From: VXYL01 sp965116935
GTDB taxonomy: Bacteria > Pseudomonadota > Gammaproteobacteria > Pseudomonadales > Azotimanducaceae
Reading direction: 5' to 3'
NCBI GenBank assembly: GCA_965116935.1
Contig: OZ220737.1
Coordinates: 3,534,001 to 3,598,000, forward strand
DNA: 64,000 nucleotides
The notes under the pieces are model-generated. The model was not told the DNA's origin and did no database searches. It saw only the letters and a program-made list of their open reading frames with translations. A program made the translations under genes and the position numbers. The first letter of the stretch is position 1. Every line of letters starts with the position of its first letter. This document shows positions 33,301 to 40,715 of the stretch, piece by piece.

Positions 33301-35196
33301 GCATGGATCGGCGACGTAGAGGATGCAGAGGCGACGCAAGCATTCTTGAACGCGAAGCAGAATTATCCGATGCTGGCGAAGCAGCAGACGAACCTCTTCA
33401 AGTGCTTTCTGCCACAGGCATGGATGATCCGTAGCGAGGACGGTGTAGCGGGGATCCTCCATCCAGAGGGCATATACGACGATCCGAAGGGTGGGGAGTT
33501 TCGGCGGGAGGTGTATTCGCGGCTCAGGGCGCATTTTCAGTTCGCGAATGAGCGGAAGCTGTTTGCGGAGGTCCACCACAACACCGAGTTCAGCATAAAC
33601 ATATATGGGACAACGCAGGCAGAACCCAAGTTTGACCATATTGCGAATCTGTATGCGCCTGCGACCGTCGGCGCTACCTTCGAGCATTCTGGCGATGAAG
33701 GCAAGGTGCCAGGGCTCAAGGACGATGAAGGGCGTTGGAACATCAATGGTCACGAGTCTCGGTCGCTTGAGATCGATAGGTCTGCACTGACGACATTCGC
33801 CAAACTCTACGACAATGAGGGAGTTCCTCCCGAATCGGCACGGTTGCCGGCCCTCCACTCTCGGGAACTGTTGGGGGTGTTGTCCAAGCTTGCCGCCTAT
33901 CCCGAGCGCTTAGCGGACCGTCGAGATTCGTACCACGTCACCGGCCATTGGCACGAGACCATGGCGCAACGAAACGGGACGATTCGCCGGGAGACGCGGT
34001 TTCCGTCAAGTGTGGCCGAACTGGTGGTTTCTGGACCGCACTTTGCGGTCGGTAATCCGCTCAACAAAACTCCGCGAGCGAAATGCGAGAAAAACAGCGA
34101 CTACGATTCGCTGGACTTGGCTGTCCTTCCCGACGATTACCTGCCGCGCACAAACTACGCGCCTGCGTGCGACGAGGATGAATATAGACTGCGGACGCCA
34201 TCCGTACCTTGGTCGGAGGCACATCCAGAGGTTGCGTCAGAGGTCACGGCGTATTCCCGAGTGATCAATCGCGAAATGGTTGGCGGTGCGCTAGAACGCA
34301 CGTTCGTTCCCGCCTTGCTCCCCAGGGGAGTGGCCACCATCCATACAAACGTTGCTACCAGCTTTCTAGAGGAAACTCAATCCATTGATTTCCTCGCCGT
34401 TTCTCTGTCTTTGGTAGTGGACTTCTTCGTAAAGACGACCGGATCCGGACATGTGAATGCATCCGTGCTTGGTCGCCTACCTATCTTGTCCGACAATTGT
34501 CCGCCGGCGATTCTCGATGCCATGCGAGTACGAGCGCTGTGCCTTTCCTGCGTGACGAGCCACTACAGGGACATATGGGAGGAGGTTTGTCGTGTGAAGA
34601 CGGGCGGGCGGGCCGCCGCAGAATTCCTCATCAACGCCTTCAAGCGCGAAACGTGGACAAGCGCTAGCCTATGCCTCCCCCAGACATTCTTCGCCAACCT
34701 CACCCCGACATGGCAACGCAACGTAGCACTCCGAACAGACTACGCCCGCCGTCAAGCCCTGGTCGAAATCGACGTCCTAGCCGCCAAAGCCCTCGGCCTC
34801 ACCCTCGACGAGCTCCTAACCATCTACCAAGTCCAGTTCCCCATTATGCGCCAATACGAAGCCGACACCTGGTACGACGCCAACGGCCGGATAGTCTTCA
34901 CCCCCTCCAAGGGCCTCCCAGGCGTAGGCCTCCCTCGAAAACCCATCAAACACGACACTTCCTACTCCATAGACTCCCCCACCCACCAATCCACCAACAC
35001 CGCCCTAGGCTGGGAAGACGTAAGTTCCATGGAATCCGGCACCATCCACCGCCAACTCCTCGACAACACCCAACCAGGCGGTCCCAAAACCCGCATCATC
35101 CAATATGTCGCCCCCTTCACAAAGCCCAACCGAGAGGACGACTACCACACCGCGTGGGGACATTTCACAGCGAGCGCAAGCTCCAACGAACCATAG
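30307..35196 (+). CDS. Large N6-adenine DNA methyltransferase (Eco57I/PglX-like), 1629 residues
   Basis: A giant class-I methyltransferase, perhaps with restriction-type domains. Residues 1-530: helical region plus a possible PD-(D/E)XK part (not clearly assigned). YYTPESLTQ at about 535, CEPAMGSAAFLNEA (motif I, about 569; the usual D is E), YGVDLNPVAQELAEVSLWLN (about 625-645), then an unusually long spacer to motif IV, LGNPPWVKVEW (about 949). Residues 1000-1450 would hold target recognition. It resembles BREX PglX and type IIG enzymes and DISARM drmMI. The gene starts 13 bases after AIPR. Codon style changes near 33,050 and back near 34,650 (see findings). ATG 30307. Confidence 0.87.
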   Translation: MSSTFTGIQNENEFYSHHYLAEVFAGDIKETLTRWRKAASEAPEAPPTPDRTLRSLSRDYRHFRQQFTRERRHIARIELQRDWFRQLLTALGYSYEPANHTPTGNDEDEIPILYAAGTHHGTPNLLILGAYDPEGEDEDPLSLHPHPDQYHGEVPPPEAVLAESWEDIITRRIFAADHPPRWVLLLSPGQLLLIERGKWPQGRLLRFVFEDLFGRREDATLQATAALLHRECLLPTEGMSLHDSLDDNSHKHAFAVTGDLKYALRECIELIGNEAIWYRREVRKERVFQLDDKLAQELGLEALRYMYRLLFLFYIEARPELGYAPLQSEAYRKGYSLEHLRDLELVRLNAPEAQDGYYIHNSIQQLFRLIRDGFGQDPDQELTVGQHSTFEMRRLDSALFRNDATPLLDSVRLRDRVLQKVIYLMSLTRPAKGRNKRRGRISYAQLGINQLGAVYEALLSYRGRFAEEDLYEVKRAGEDPDELESAWFVPLSELHKYRPEERVFIPGSVPKKLKKHDQGSFIYRLAGRDREKTASYYTPESLTQCVVKYALKELIPDDMPAERILDLTVCEPAMGSAAFLNEAVNQLAEKYLHRRQRELNTRIPQADYADELQKAKHYIADRNVYGVDLNPVAQELAEVSLWLNCIHKDGHVPWFGYQLVCGNSLVGARRQVYASDLLTKAKRAKERWHEFAPERVTEARPGTVYHFLLPDRGMADYRNKAAKQYEPDNFARIRKWHKDFCQPFTPEEITELEDLSTRIDALWALHTEQLERDRRETEDTLPVWGMPTPETIHRTPNDWKDRIHDQGVFSKGTRSVSPYRRLKLVMDYWCALWFWPIGDAERLPTRDEFLCEISLVIRGSVFHPGLGPNQTADLFGQEYADHADDIAKRIANEIGMLDLDKLFEQFPRLKFVDELANRRRFHHWELAFADVFCANRQDGELRGGFDLVLGNPPWVKVEWKEAGVLGDFDPSLVLRKLSAVELTAGRGEAFEKHDGLAEAWIGDVEDAEATQAFLNAKQNYPMLAKQQTNLFKCFLPQAWMIRSEDGVAGILHPEGIYDDPKGGEFRREVYSRLRAHFQFANERKLFAEVHHNTEFSINIYGTTQAEPKFDHIANLYAPATVGATFEHSGDEGKVPGLKDDEGRWNINGHESRSLEIDRSALTTFAKLYDNEGVPPESARLPALHSRELLGVLSKLAAYPERLADRRDSYHVTGHWHETMAQRNGTIRRETRFPSSVAELVVSGPHFAVGNPLNKTPRAKCEKNSDYDSLDLAVLPDDYLPRTNYAPACDEDEYRLRTPSVPWSEAHPEVASEVTAYSRVINREMVGGALERTFVPALLPRGVATIHTNVATSFLEETQSIDFLAVSLSLVVDFFVKTTGSGHVNASVLGRLPILSDNCPPAILDAMRVRALCLSCVTSHYRDIWEEVCRVKTGGRAAAEFLINAFKRETWTSASLCLPQTFFANLTPTWQRNVALRTDYARRQALVEIDVLAAKALGLTLDELLTIYQVQFPIMRQYEADTWYDANGRIVFTPSKGLPGVGLPRKPIKHDTSYSIDSPTHQSTNTALGWEDVSSMESGTIHRQLLDNTQPGGPKTRIIQYVAPFTKPNREDDYHTAWGHFTASASSNEP

Positions 35197-35205
35197 GGAA
35201 CGAAA

Positions 35206-35787
35206 ATGGCCACCGATTATGTGCCACCAAGCTGGGAAGGGACGGCTTCAACTGCCCCACATGTGGTGCCTTCGCGCACCAGCGATGGCACAGAACCGAG
35301 GTTCGCGAAATGCGTTGGGAGAACCTCGTGAACTCCTCACCCGTCCTTGATCAAGTCCACCATCTGACGGTGGCCGTTCAAGCGCTCAACGGTGACACAT
35401 ACACATCACACATCGATGTAGTCGAAGGCATGGTCGTGCGAAATGCGACCGGTGCAAGAACGCAGCCATATGGATCGGCAAACGACTCATTTGGCCGAAG
35501 GGCGGTCTCGCACCCCGCCGAAACCCAATCTACCCGACGCGGTGTGCCGCACCTACGAGGAGACCAACTCAATCGCGAGAGAATCACCCCGAGCCGCTGC
35601 CATGCTCGTCCGACTTGCCCTAGAGGAGCTATGCAAAGAGCTAGTGTCGGGGAGACTCAGCCTCGACCGACGCATTCGTCGACTTGTGGATGAGCAGGGG
35701 TTGTCGTCGAGTGAGGGATCGGCACGACACAGGTTCGGTCCTTCCTTGACTCTGAACTTGCAGGATTTGGAAGGGCACCTTGAGTAA
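35206..35787 (+). pseudogene. DUF4145-family gene broken by frameshifts
   Basis: The pieces read as one family protein only if the frame changes three times. ATG 35206 gives MATDYVPPSWEGTA; the next frame gives FNCPTCGAFAHQRWHRTE (zinc-knuckle start); a third gives KCDRCKNAAIWIGKRLIWPK (second knuckle, about 35438-35500); the first frame then resumes with NLPDAVCRTYEETNSIARESPRAAAML-type DUF4145 core sequence. The shifts fall near 35246, between 35390 and 35440, and near 35510. Each step is of the same sign. The C-terminus also seems short. DUF4145 proteins often sit with restriction systems. It begins nine bases after the methyltransferase. Confidence 0.7.
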
Positions 35788-36706
35788 AAAAGGTAGCAGC
35801 GACCACTTCGTTCCCCAATTTTACCTAAAGGGGTGGTGCCCCTATCCAGCAAAGACTACATCCAAGCTTAAATGCGTGCGCGCCTGGAATAATCATACCG
35901 GGCGGATTTCTAGGCCTGTATCCATTAAGCATGAGTGCAGTAGAGCCGACTATTATGGACCTAAGAGCAACTCCATAGATGACTGGCTGACATTAGTAGA
36001 AGGGATAGTGTCGAAGGAAATCTGGCAATTCAGGTCCATACATAAACCCCGTACACCTACCGAAGAAGAGGAAGTCGCCCTGCGTGTTTTTATGTGTACG
36101 CAGATTCCGAGAACTCGATACACGGAAGAGCAACAACGAGAGCTTTTCAAATCGGCTCACAAGCTATTTGATGATCCTAAGGATGCGAAGGCCATACAGA
36201 ACCTTGTGAAGCCAGTAGTAGCGCTGGGCAATACACCCGAGGATATTCCAGCTCATGCCTTGAGCCTCGCAAAGACGACGTCAGATTTGGGTCTTCTAGT
36301 AGTAAACAATGAAACTGGCTTCGAGTTAATCACGTCAGACAATCCAGTGGTGGCTGTCAATCATGCGTTTCCACTCCACTTGAATATCGGCTACGGGGAT
36401 GCAGGGCTGCTTGTTCTGTGGCCAGTTAGCCCACGGGCGGCGATTGTCCTGTATGATAAAGCGGCGTACCTCTGTAAGAAGAAAGTGGCTTTATGCACGG
36501 AACGAGATGTGCATGCGATGAATCTTATCCAAGCATGTAACGCGTGCAACAACATGTATTTCCGTGATGAACATACGGATCTTGCAAAAATCACCGCGCA
36601 AGCGGAAAGGCATAGACGTCGGTGCACACCGTACATAGCTTTGGCGGCATCCGAAGGTCCAGGGGTCCCTAGTGGACACACAAACTTTCCGTCCTACACA
36701 TCGTAG
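35780..36706 (+). CDS. DUF4238-family protein, 3' end altered by an M element
   Basis: About 308 residues. HFVPQFYLKGWC near the start is the H-x-V-P-x-x-Y-L hallmark of DUF4238; LLVVNNETGFELITSDNPVVAVN and the late segment ACNACNNMYFRDEH are the other family blocks. Function is not established; these genes recur beside restriction and TIR genes. Start is TTG 35780 with GAAGGGCACC upstream. Base composition is plainly lower in GC than neighbours. The last about 11 residues (GHTNFPSYTS) and the TAG stop lie within the left end of the M element at 36672, so the native C-terminus is probably lost. Confidence 0.75.
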   Translation: MSKKGSSDHFVPQFYLKGWCPYPAKTTSKLKCVRAWNNHTGRISRPVSIKHECSRADYYGPKSNSIDDWLTLVEGIVSKEIWQFRSIHKPRTPTEEEEVALRVFMCTQIPRTRYTEEQQRELFKSAHKLFDDPKDAKAIQNLVKPVVALGNTPEDIPAHALSLAKTTSDLGLLVVNNETGFELITSDNPVVAVNHAFPLHLNIGYGDAGLLVLWPVSPRAAIVLYDKAAYLCKKKVALCTERDVHAMNLIQACNACNNMYFRDEHTDLAKITAQAERHRRRCTPYIALAASEGPGVPSGHTNFPSYTS

Positions 36707-36880
36707 GCAATCTCGCACGTGCGGCAGCAGCAACCCCGTGGAGGGAACACCCATGTAGGGTTGCAAGCCGGCCGAGCTCCTCACGTGGAAGCGTCGGCAG
36801 CCGGGACTGGAGGCCGCAGATGGCTAGAAGGTGAGGGAGATTTCCTACGGCGAGTAGGACGGAAAAGCTCGTGTGTCCAA
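36672..36880. mobile_element. M element a: short element with terminal inverted repeats
   Basis: About 209 bases. Left end GTGGACACACAAACTTTCCG, TCCTACACATCGTAGGCAAT; right end, read on the other strand, TTGGACACACGAGCTTTTCC, GTCCTACTCGCCGTAGGAAA: an imperfect terminal inverted repeat of about 45 bases. No transposase. The interior differs from copies c and d. It ends in the gap upstream of the TIR-like gene's 3' side. Confidence 0.7.
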
Positions 36881-36945
36881 CAGGACTCATGACTGGGGGG
36901 GAAGCAGGACCGGTGCCGTTCTGGGATGGAGGGCTCGACTCAGAC

Positions 36946-37764
36946 TCACCGGGATCCATCTCCACTAGGGAACTCTCGTCGGATCGTAGCCAATACGTCA
37001 CCGAAGACTGTCTCGATTTGACACTTCGGGAACCTTATCTGCTGGACACCGTGAATATTCGAAAATACCTCTGTTCCCTCCTCGACTACAGCAATAGCAC
37101 GGTTGCTGCCAAGTTTACCTTGAAATAGACCGGTTTCATGCACGACATTCTGGCGCGCACGCATTTCTCCGGCAACCGTCTCGTCCTCGGCCGCCATTAC
37201 TAGGAAGGCAATGCTACTTCTTTGGAGCATGTTCTCCAACACATCGCGAATTGCATGTCCCGCTCGAGCGCCAATTTCGTAGGCCTCGACGTCAAGACCG
37301 TGCTTATCTTGGAGGTGGTCCTTCAGATTCCTCCACGAGGCGCTTCCTCCATGTCCGATAAACACCACAGGTGGTTGTTCATCTATCACGGTAACGCCGT
37401 ATTGTATGGCGGTTCGGTCAAATACATTCGATATACTCTGTACTCCATGCCGTGTGGGGGCGGTGACATGCACATGCACATGGTAACGTGGTGCCGTGAA
37501 ATACTCTAGCATCCACGTTGCTCTGTCTTCACACTTCCATTCTTCTACGAAATGTACGTCCGCCATGGAACGTTGGCAGTCGGCGAAGAACTCGGCCTCA
37601 GAATCATGCGTCCATTCGGCACCATCTATCTCTACTGAGAGCCGCTGATGAGTACGTTTGGGGTTGCCAGCCGGCTTATGTGCCAATTCGGCCAAAAGGC
37701 GAGAGGCTTCCTTCAGGACATCGGCGGGAAATTCGGTATTCGCATAGGTGGTCTTTTTCTGCAT
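36946..37764 (-). CDS. TIR-like (PF10137-type) nucleotide-binding protein
   Basis: A 272-residue protein. The C-terminal half is a TIR-like domain: VVFIGHGGSASWRNL (about 133-147), LRSS-type helix then FLVMAAEDET (188-196), and RQNVVHETGLFQGKLGSNRA, in which Glu210 occupies the catalytic position of NAD-cleaving TIR proteins of this group (CAP12-like). The N-terminal 115 residues are an unassigned domain. Such proteins can be cyclic-nucleotide-responsive NADases, and some stand alone. Here no cyclase is visible. ATG 37764. It is flanked by M elements and lies opposite in direction to DUF4238. Confidence 0.8.
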   Translation of the reverse strand: MQKKTTYANTEFPADVLKEASRLLAELAHKPAGNPKRTHQRLSVEIDGAEWTHDSEAEFFADCQRSMADVHFVEEWKCEDRATWMLEYFTAPRYHVHVHVTAPTRHGVQSISNVFDRTAIQYGVTVIDEQPPVVFIGHGGSASWRNLKDHLQDKHGLDVEAYEIGARAGHAIRDVLENMLQRSSIAFLVMAAEDETVAGEMRARQNVVHETGLFQGKLGSNRAIAVVEEGTEVFSNIHGVQQIRFPKCQIETVFGDVLATIRREFPSGDGSR

Positions 37765-37830
37765 GCATGAGTCTCAAATTAGACAAAGGAGCAACCGTAG
37801 GCCAAAGGCGTTCGAGTGTCAAGGGGCCCT

Positions 37831-38036
37831 GTTGGACACGCACGCCAGCAGTCCTACGCCCTTGAGCGCCATCTGGGGCCCATTGGTCGCGCATTCCCAC
37901 CACACACTTTTGCGTCCTAGATACCGTAGGCAAGTTAGCGCCCGCATAGCCTCCTTCGTCGCAGGCCGGTTTCGGCCATACAACAACGACGGTCCACGCA
38001 AGTTGGCACTTCCCACACCGTAGGCAATCTCGCGCG
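37831..38036. mobile_element. Nest of M-element ends (copy b, incomplete)
   Basis: GTTGGACACGCACGCC (37831), CCCACCACACACTTTTGCGT then CCTAGATACCGTAGGCAAG (37896-37934), and TTCCCACACCGTAGGCAATC (38007-38026) are three M-type ends in the same orientation within 200 bases, suggesting nested or decayed insertions. Confidence 0.5.
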
Positions 38037-38066
38037 CGCCAGGGTCGCCCGTTTCAGGGTCACCCG

Positions 38067-38408
38067 TTTCCGCCACACACTTTTTTCCGACCTACACACC
38101 GTAGGACATCTCCTACGCTCTCCTCTCCGCCCGCGGCCCGCCCGCCTGCGCGCTTCGTCCTCGCCACACGACGTTCCCTCCCACGATGGGGCTTCGCCCT
38201 GGCCCTTTGTCGATGACGGCACGCGAGATGGTTGGCTGATTCCCGGAGAGAAGGGAGCCGGACCTTGGCTACGGTTGCGTAGGACATCGACGCCCATTGA
38301 CGTGCACGGGCCAAAGGGCGGGCTTGCGGTCGGGCGGGCAGCAGCCAAAGAGGAGCGCGTGGGAGATGTCCGACGGTGTGTAGGTCGGAAAAAGTGTGTG
38401 GCGGGAAA
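38067..38408. mobile_element. M element c: complete copy, about 342 bases
   Basis: Left end TTTCCGCCACACACTTTTTT, CCGACCTACACACCGTAGGA; right end on the other strand TTTCCCGCCACACACTTTTT, CCGACCTACACACCGTCGGA. The roughly 45-base arms match at almost every position. The interior has CGACGCCCATTGACGTGCAC and C/G-rich sequence without a gene. M element d at 39888 shares the interior. Confidence 0.8.
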
Positions 38409-38659
38409 GAAGGTTACGCTCCCACCTAGGCGCGCAGTACCTCCTCAACGTGCCCACCACACCGACCTTCCGTCGCATAAGCCTTAGGCAACCTCCCACG
38501 CCGATGGACTTGCGTCATGTCGGTTGGGTGGAAAAAAAACGACGCGCATTGGTTGGAGTTGGCGCTTCGGACTCGCGCTGCACGCATCGTGCTGTATGAT
38601 CGCGCTGTTCGTGTAACGACGGAAGGTTATCCCTAGACGCATAAGGAGTAGGCCACCCC

Positions 38660-38821
38660 ATGGAGAACGTAGCCGACATCCGCGCCGCCGCGAACGCCGT
38701 CCGAACGGCGACCGCGGCATTTTCGGGGCGATACCCGAACTTGATCCAGCCGGATATCGGAGTTCCCATGATGCCGATATCTACTGGCGACAGCTCGATC
38801 CCCCAATGTTGGGCGAAGTAG
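38660..38821 (+). CDS. Short ORF, uncertain
   Basis: A 53-residue ORF (starts MENVADIRAAANAVRTATAA) with AAGGAG 13 bases upstream of its ATG. It ends at TAG 38819-38821. The minus strand in the same place is also open (about 38515-39132) and reads GWIKFGYRPENAAVAVRTAF, so which strand codes is not clear. It may be a remnant of a longer gene disrupted by M elements. Confidence 0.25.
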   Translation: MENVADIRAAANAVRTATAAFSGRYPNLIQPDIGVPMMPISTGDSSIPQCWAK

Positions 38822-39004
38822 ATGCGAAGGATGTGGGCAAATGCCGTTGGCGCGCTCCGTGCCGTCGAACGGCAGGGGCTGCCCCGATGGTGCACCCACG
38901 ACTTCGTCGGCAAGGCCACACCGTCGCCGACATCGTGAAGCGGCACCGCGAGGGGTCCTTTGTGCGAGATTGCGCCCGTGAACCGTGGAGCGGAACGGCC
39001 TGAC

Positions 39005-39691
39005 GTGAAGAACACAACATTTCGCAATGCTCGGGAGCTAGCTCGCGGCTTGCTGCTGGGTGCCATTCGTACCGGCTTCGCCCATTGGTTCGACGACGCG
39101 GGGCCGGAGTACGGCCTGTTCGAGCTCGACATTGAGGACTGGCGTCAACTGATGCGTCACGGATCACTGCCACTCGGTCGCCTCGAAGGGCGTCACCGCC
39201 CGTTTGGCAGATTTGGACCCTGCCTGATCTATCGCGCAGGCACGGGCGATTTCCTGGACGCCCCCGGAGTGGACTGCGTTCACGATCCGCTACAAATGTC
39301 CGCACTCGTTCAGAGCATGCGTCTGGCCTACCACGCCGAGTTCGGACTCGACCTGGTGACCGGCAGCACCTTGGAGAGTTTGCTCCGGCAGCACCGAGGT
39401 GTCTTGGGACGCCGCGCGACCATCGCTCTTCCCCAGGACACGTACCGTTTGCTAACCGGCAAGCGGAGCTACTACGGTCGCTGCTGGGTGTGTCCCTGCG
39501 GCGAACCCGGCTGCGGCGCGGCTGCCTGCTGGATCGAGGCAGGCACACCGATGCTGTGGTGCAGCATGGTGGGCGGTGGGCTCGTTGAACTCGTGGTCTA
39601 CCCGCGTCTCCTACCAATAGAAGAAGAGTACCCGCGCATCGTAGTCGGCGGCGACGCCCTCGCGACACCGGGAACAGCGCTGGCGCCGTGA
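39005..39691 (+). CDS. Hypothetical protein with C-x-C-G-x3-C cluster
   Basis: About 228 residues, not recognised. It has a helical N-terminal part and near residue 165-180 YGRCWVCPCGEPGCGAAAC, a dense cysteine cluster that could bind zinc or a metal. A Pro/Leu-rich strand-like tail follows. GTG 39005 is used as start; GTG 38960 would add 15 residues. No ribosome site is convincing. It stands alone between M elements c and d. Confidence 0.45.
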   Translation: MKNTTFRNARELARGLLLGAIRTGFAHWFDDAGPEYGLFELDIEDWRQLMRHGSLPLGRLEGRHRPFGRFGPCLIYRAGTGDFLDAPGVDCVHDPLQMSALVQSMRLAYHAEFGLDLVTGSTLESLLRQHRGVLGRRATIALPQDTYRLLTGKRSYYGRCWVCPCGEPGCGAAACWIEAGTPMLWCSMVGGGLVELVVYPRLLPIEEEYPRIVVGGDALATPGTALAP

Positions 39692-39887
39692 AAACCGACC
39701 GTGCTGCCGGAGCCCTCAGCGCGATATCGCCCCCTACCGGACGCGACCTCACTTAGCCCATGCTTACCGAGTTGCGGTCGGATTCTGGTTCTTCATCGGG
39801 TTTTCTCGGCGATCTGTATTCGCAACCTGTTGATTTCGCTTTGATTGGGGCCGTCGAAGCCGAATGTAGTGCCATATAGAACCACGC

Positions 39888-40212
39888 ATTCCCGCCACAC
39901 ACTTTTTTTCCGTCCTACACACCGTAGGGCATCTCCCACGCTTCCTCTCCGCCCGCGGCCCGCCCGCCTGTGCGCTCCGTCCTCGCCACACGACGTTCCC
40001 TCCCACCATGGGACTTCGCCCTCGCCACGGCTGGCGAGATGGTGCCTGGAGAGAAGGAAGCCGGACCTTGGCCATGGTTGCGTAGGACATCGACGCCCAT
40101 TGACGTGCACGGGCCAAAACGAGCGGGTTCGCGGTCGGGCGGGCCGCAGGTAAAGAGGAGCGCGCGGGAGATGTCCTACGGTGTGTAGGCGGAAAAAGTG
40201 TGTGGCGGGAAA
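39888..40212. mobile_element. M element d: complete copy, about 325 bases
   Basis: Ends TTCCCGCCACACACTTTTTT and, on the other strand, TTTCCCGCCACACACTTTTT, followed by CCTACACACCGTAGG on both sides. The interior matches element c (CGACGTTCCCTCCCAC, CGACGCCCATTGACGTGCAC) with small gaps. Both copies lie in the same orientation, about 1.5 kb apart. Confidence 0.8.
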
Positions 40213-40279
40213 CCGTTTGTCCGCGGCGTGTCCGCAAAAAAGATAGACTCTAGCCGACACTTCCACCACCAGCGGACAC

Positions 40280-40654
40280 ATGGTAGACCAAGCACTCGCA
40301 GCGAAGTTGGCGGGTGAGGCCATGGCGGGAAACCCCCTCCTGCTGCCACACCAAGCGGTTGCCATAGGCGAAGAGCTAGCGCGTAAGCGAAAAACGCCAA
40401 CCCCTAGACCGAAAGTCGAACCTACGCCAGACGAAGCCATCGTCGTGATCGTCCAGGTTTTCGTCGACTTCGAGAACGCGAAGCGGAAGGAAGAAGGCGG
40501 AGAGCCGATGCCGGAAGACGAAGAGAAGGGTTTGCGCACAAGGATCACCGATTTCTTCAGCAAGGTCGCAGAGGGAGCAAAGACGGGTGCCTCGGCAGTG
40601 CGAACAGCCAAAGAGCTAGAGTCCTTTTTCAATCAGATCCTGCCAGGCGGTTGA
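40280..40654 (+). CDS. Hypothetical 124-residue helical protein
   Basis: A charged, helix-rich protein (Pro/Lys/Glu stretch KRKTPTPRPKVEPTPDEA, then a C-terminal TDFFSKVAEGAKTGASAVR-type amphipathic helix). I recognise no family. ATG 40280, with no strong ribosome site, begins about 68 bases after M element d. Codon use is ordinary for the area. It might be an accessory island protein; nothing shows a function. Confidence 0.45.
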   Translation: MVDQALAAKLAGEAMAGNPLLLPHQAVAIGEELARKRKTPTPRPKVEPTPDEAIVVIVQVFVDFENAKRKEEGGEPMPEDEEKGLRTRITDFFSKVAEGAKTGASAVRTAKELESFFNQILPGG

Positions 40655-40715
40655 TTAACGCCTGCCACGAGCGGGCCGCCCCCCAAGGCGGAAAATCAAC
40701 GAATGCGGAAGCGAC

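Noticed and set aside
38515..39132. Minus-strand 205-residue open frame
   Set aside because: Part of it reads protein-like, but it runs through repeat ends and opposes other possible frames; I cannot support it.
36672..40212. CRISPR array
   Set aside because: The repeats are long inverted-repeat elements of unequal spacing, not short direct repeats with regular spacers.
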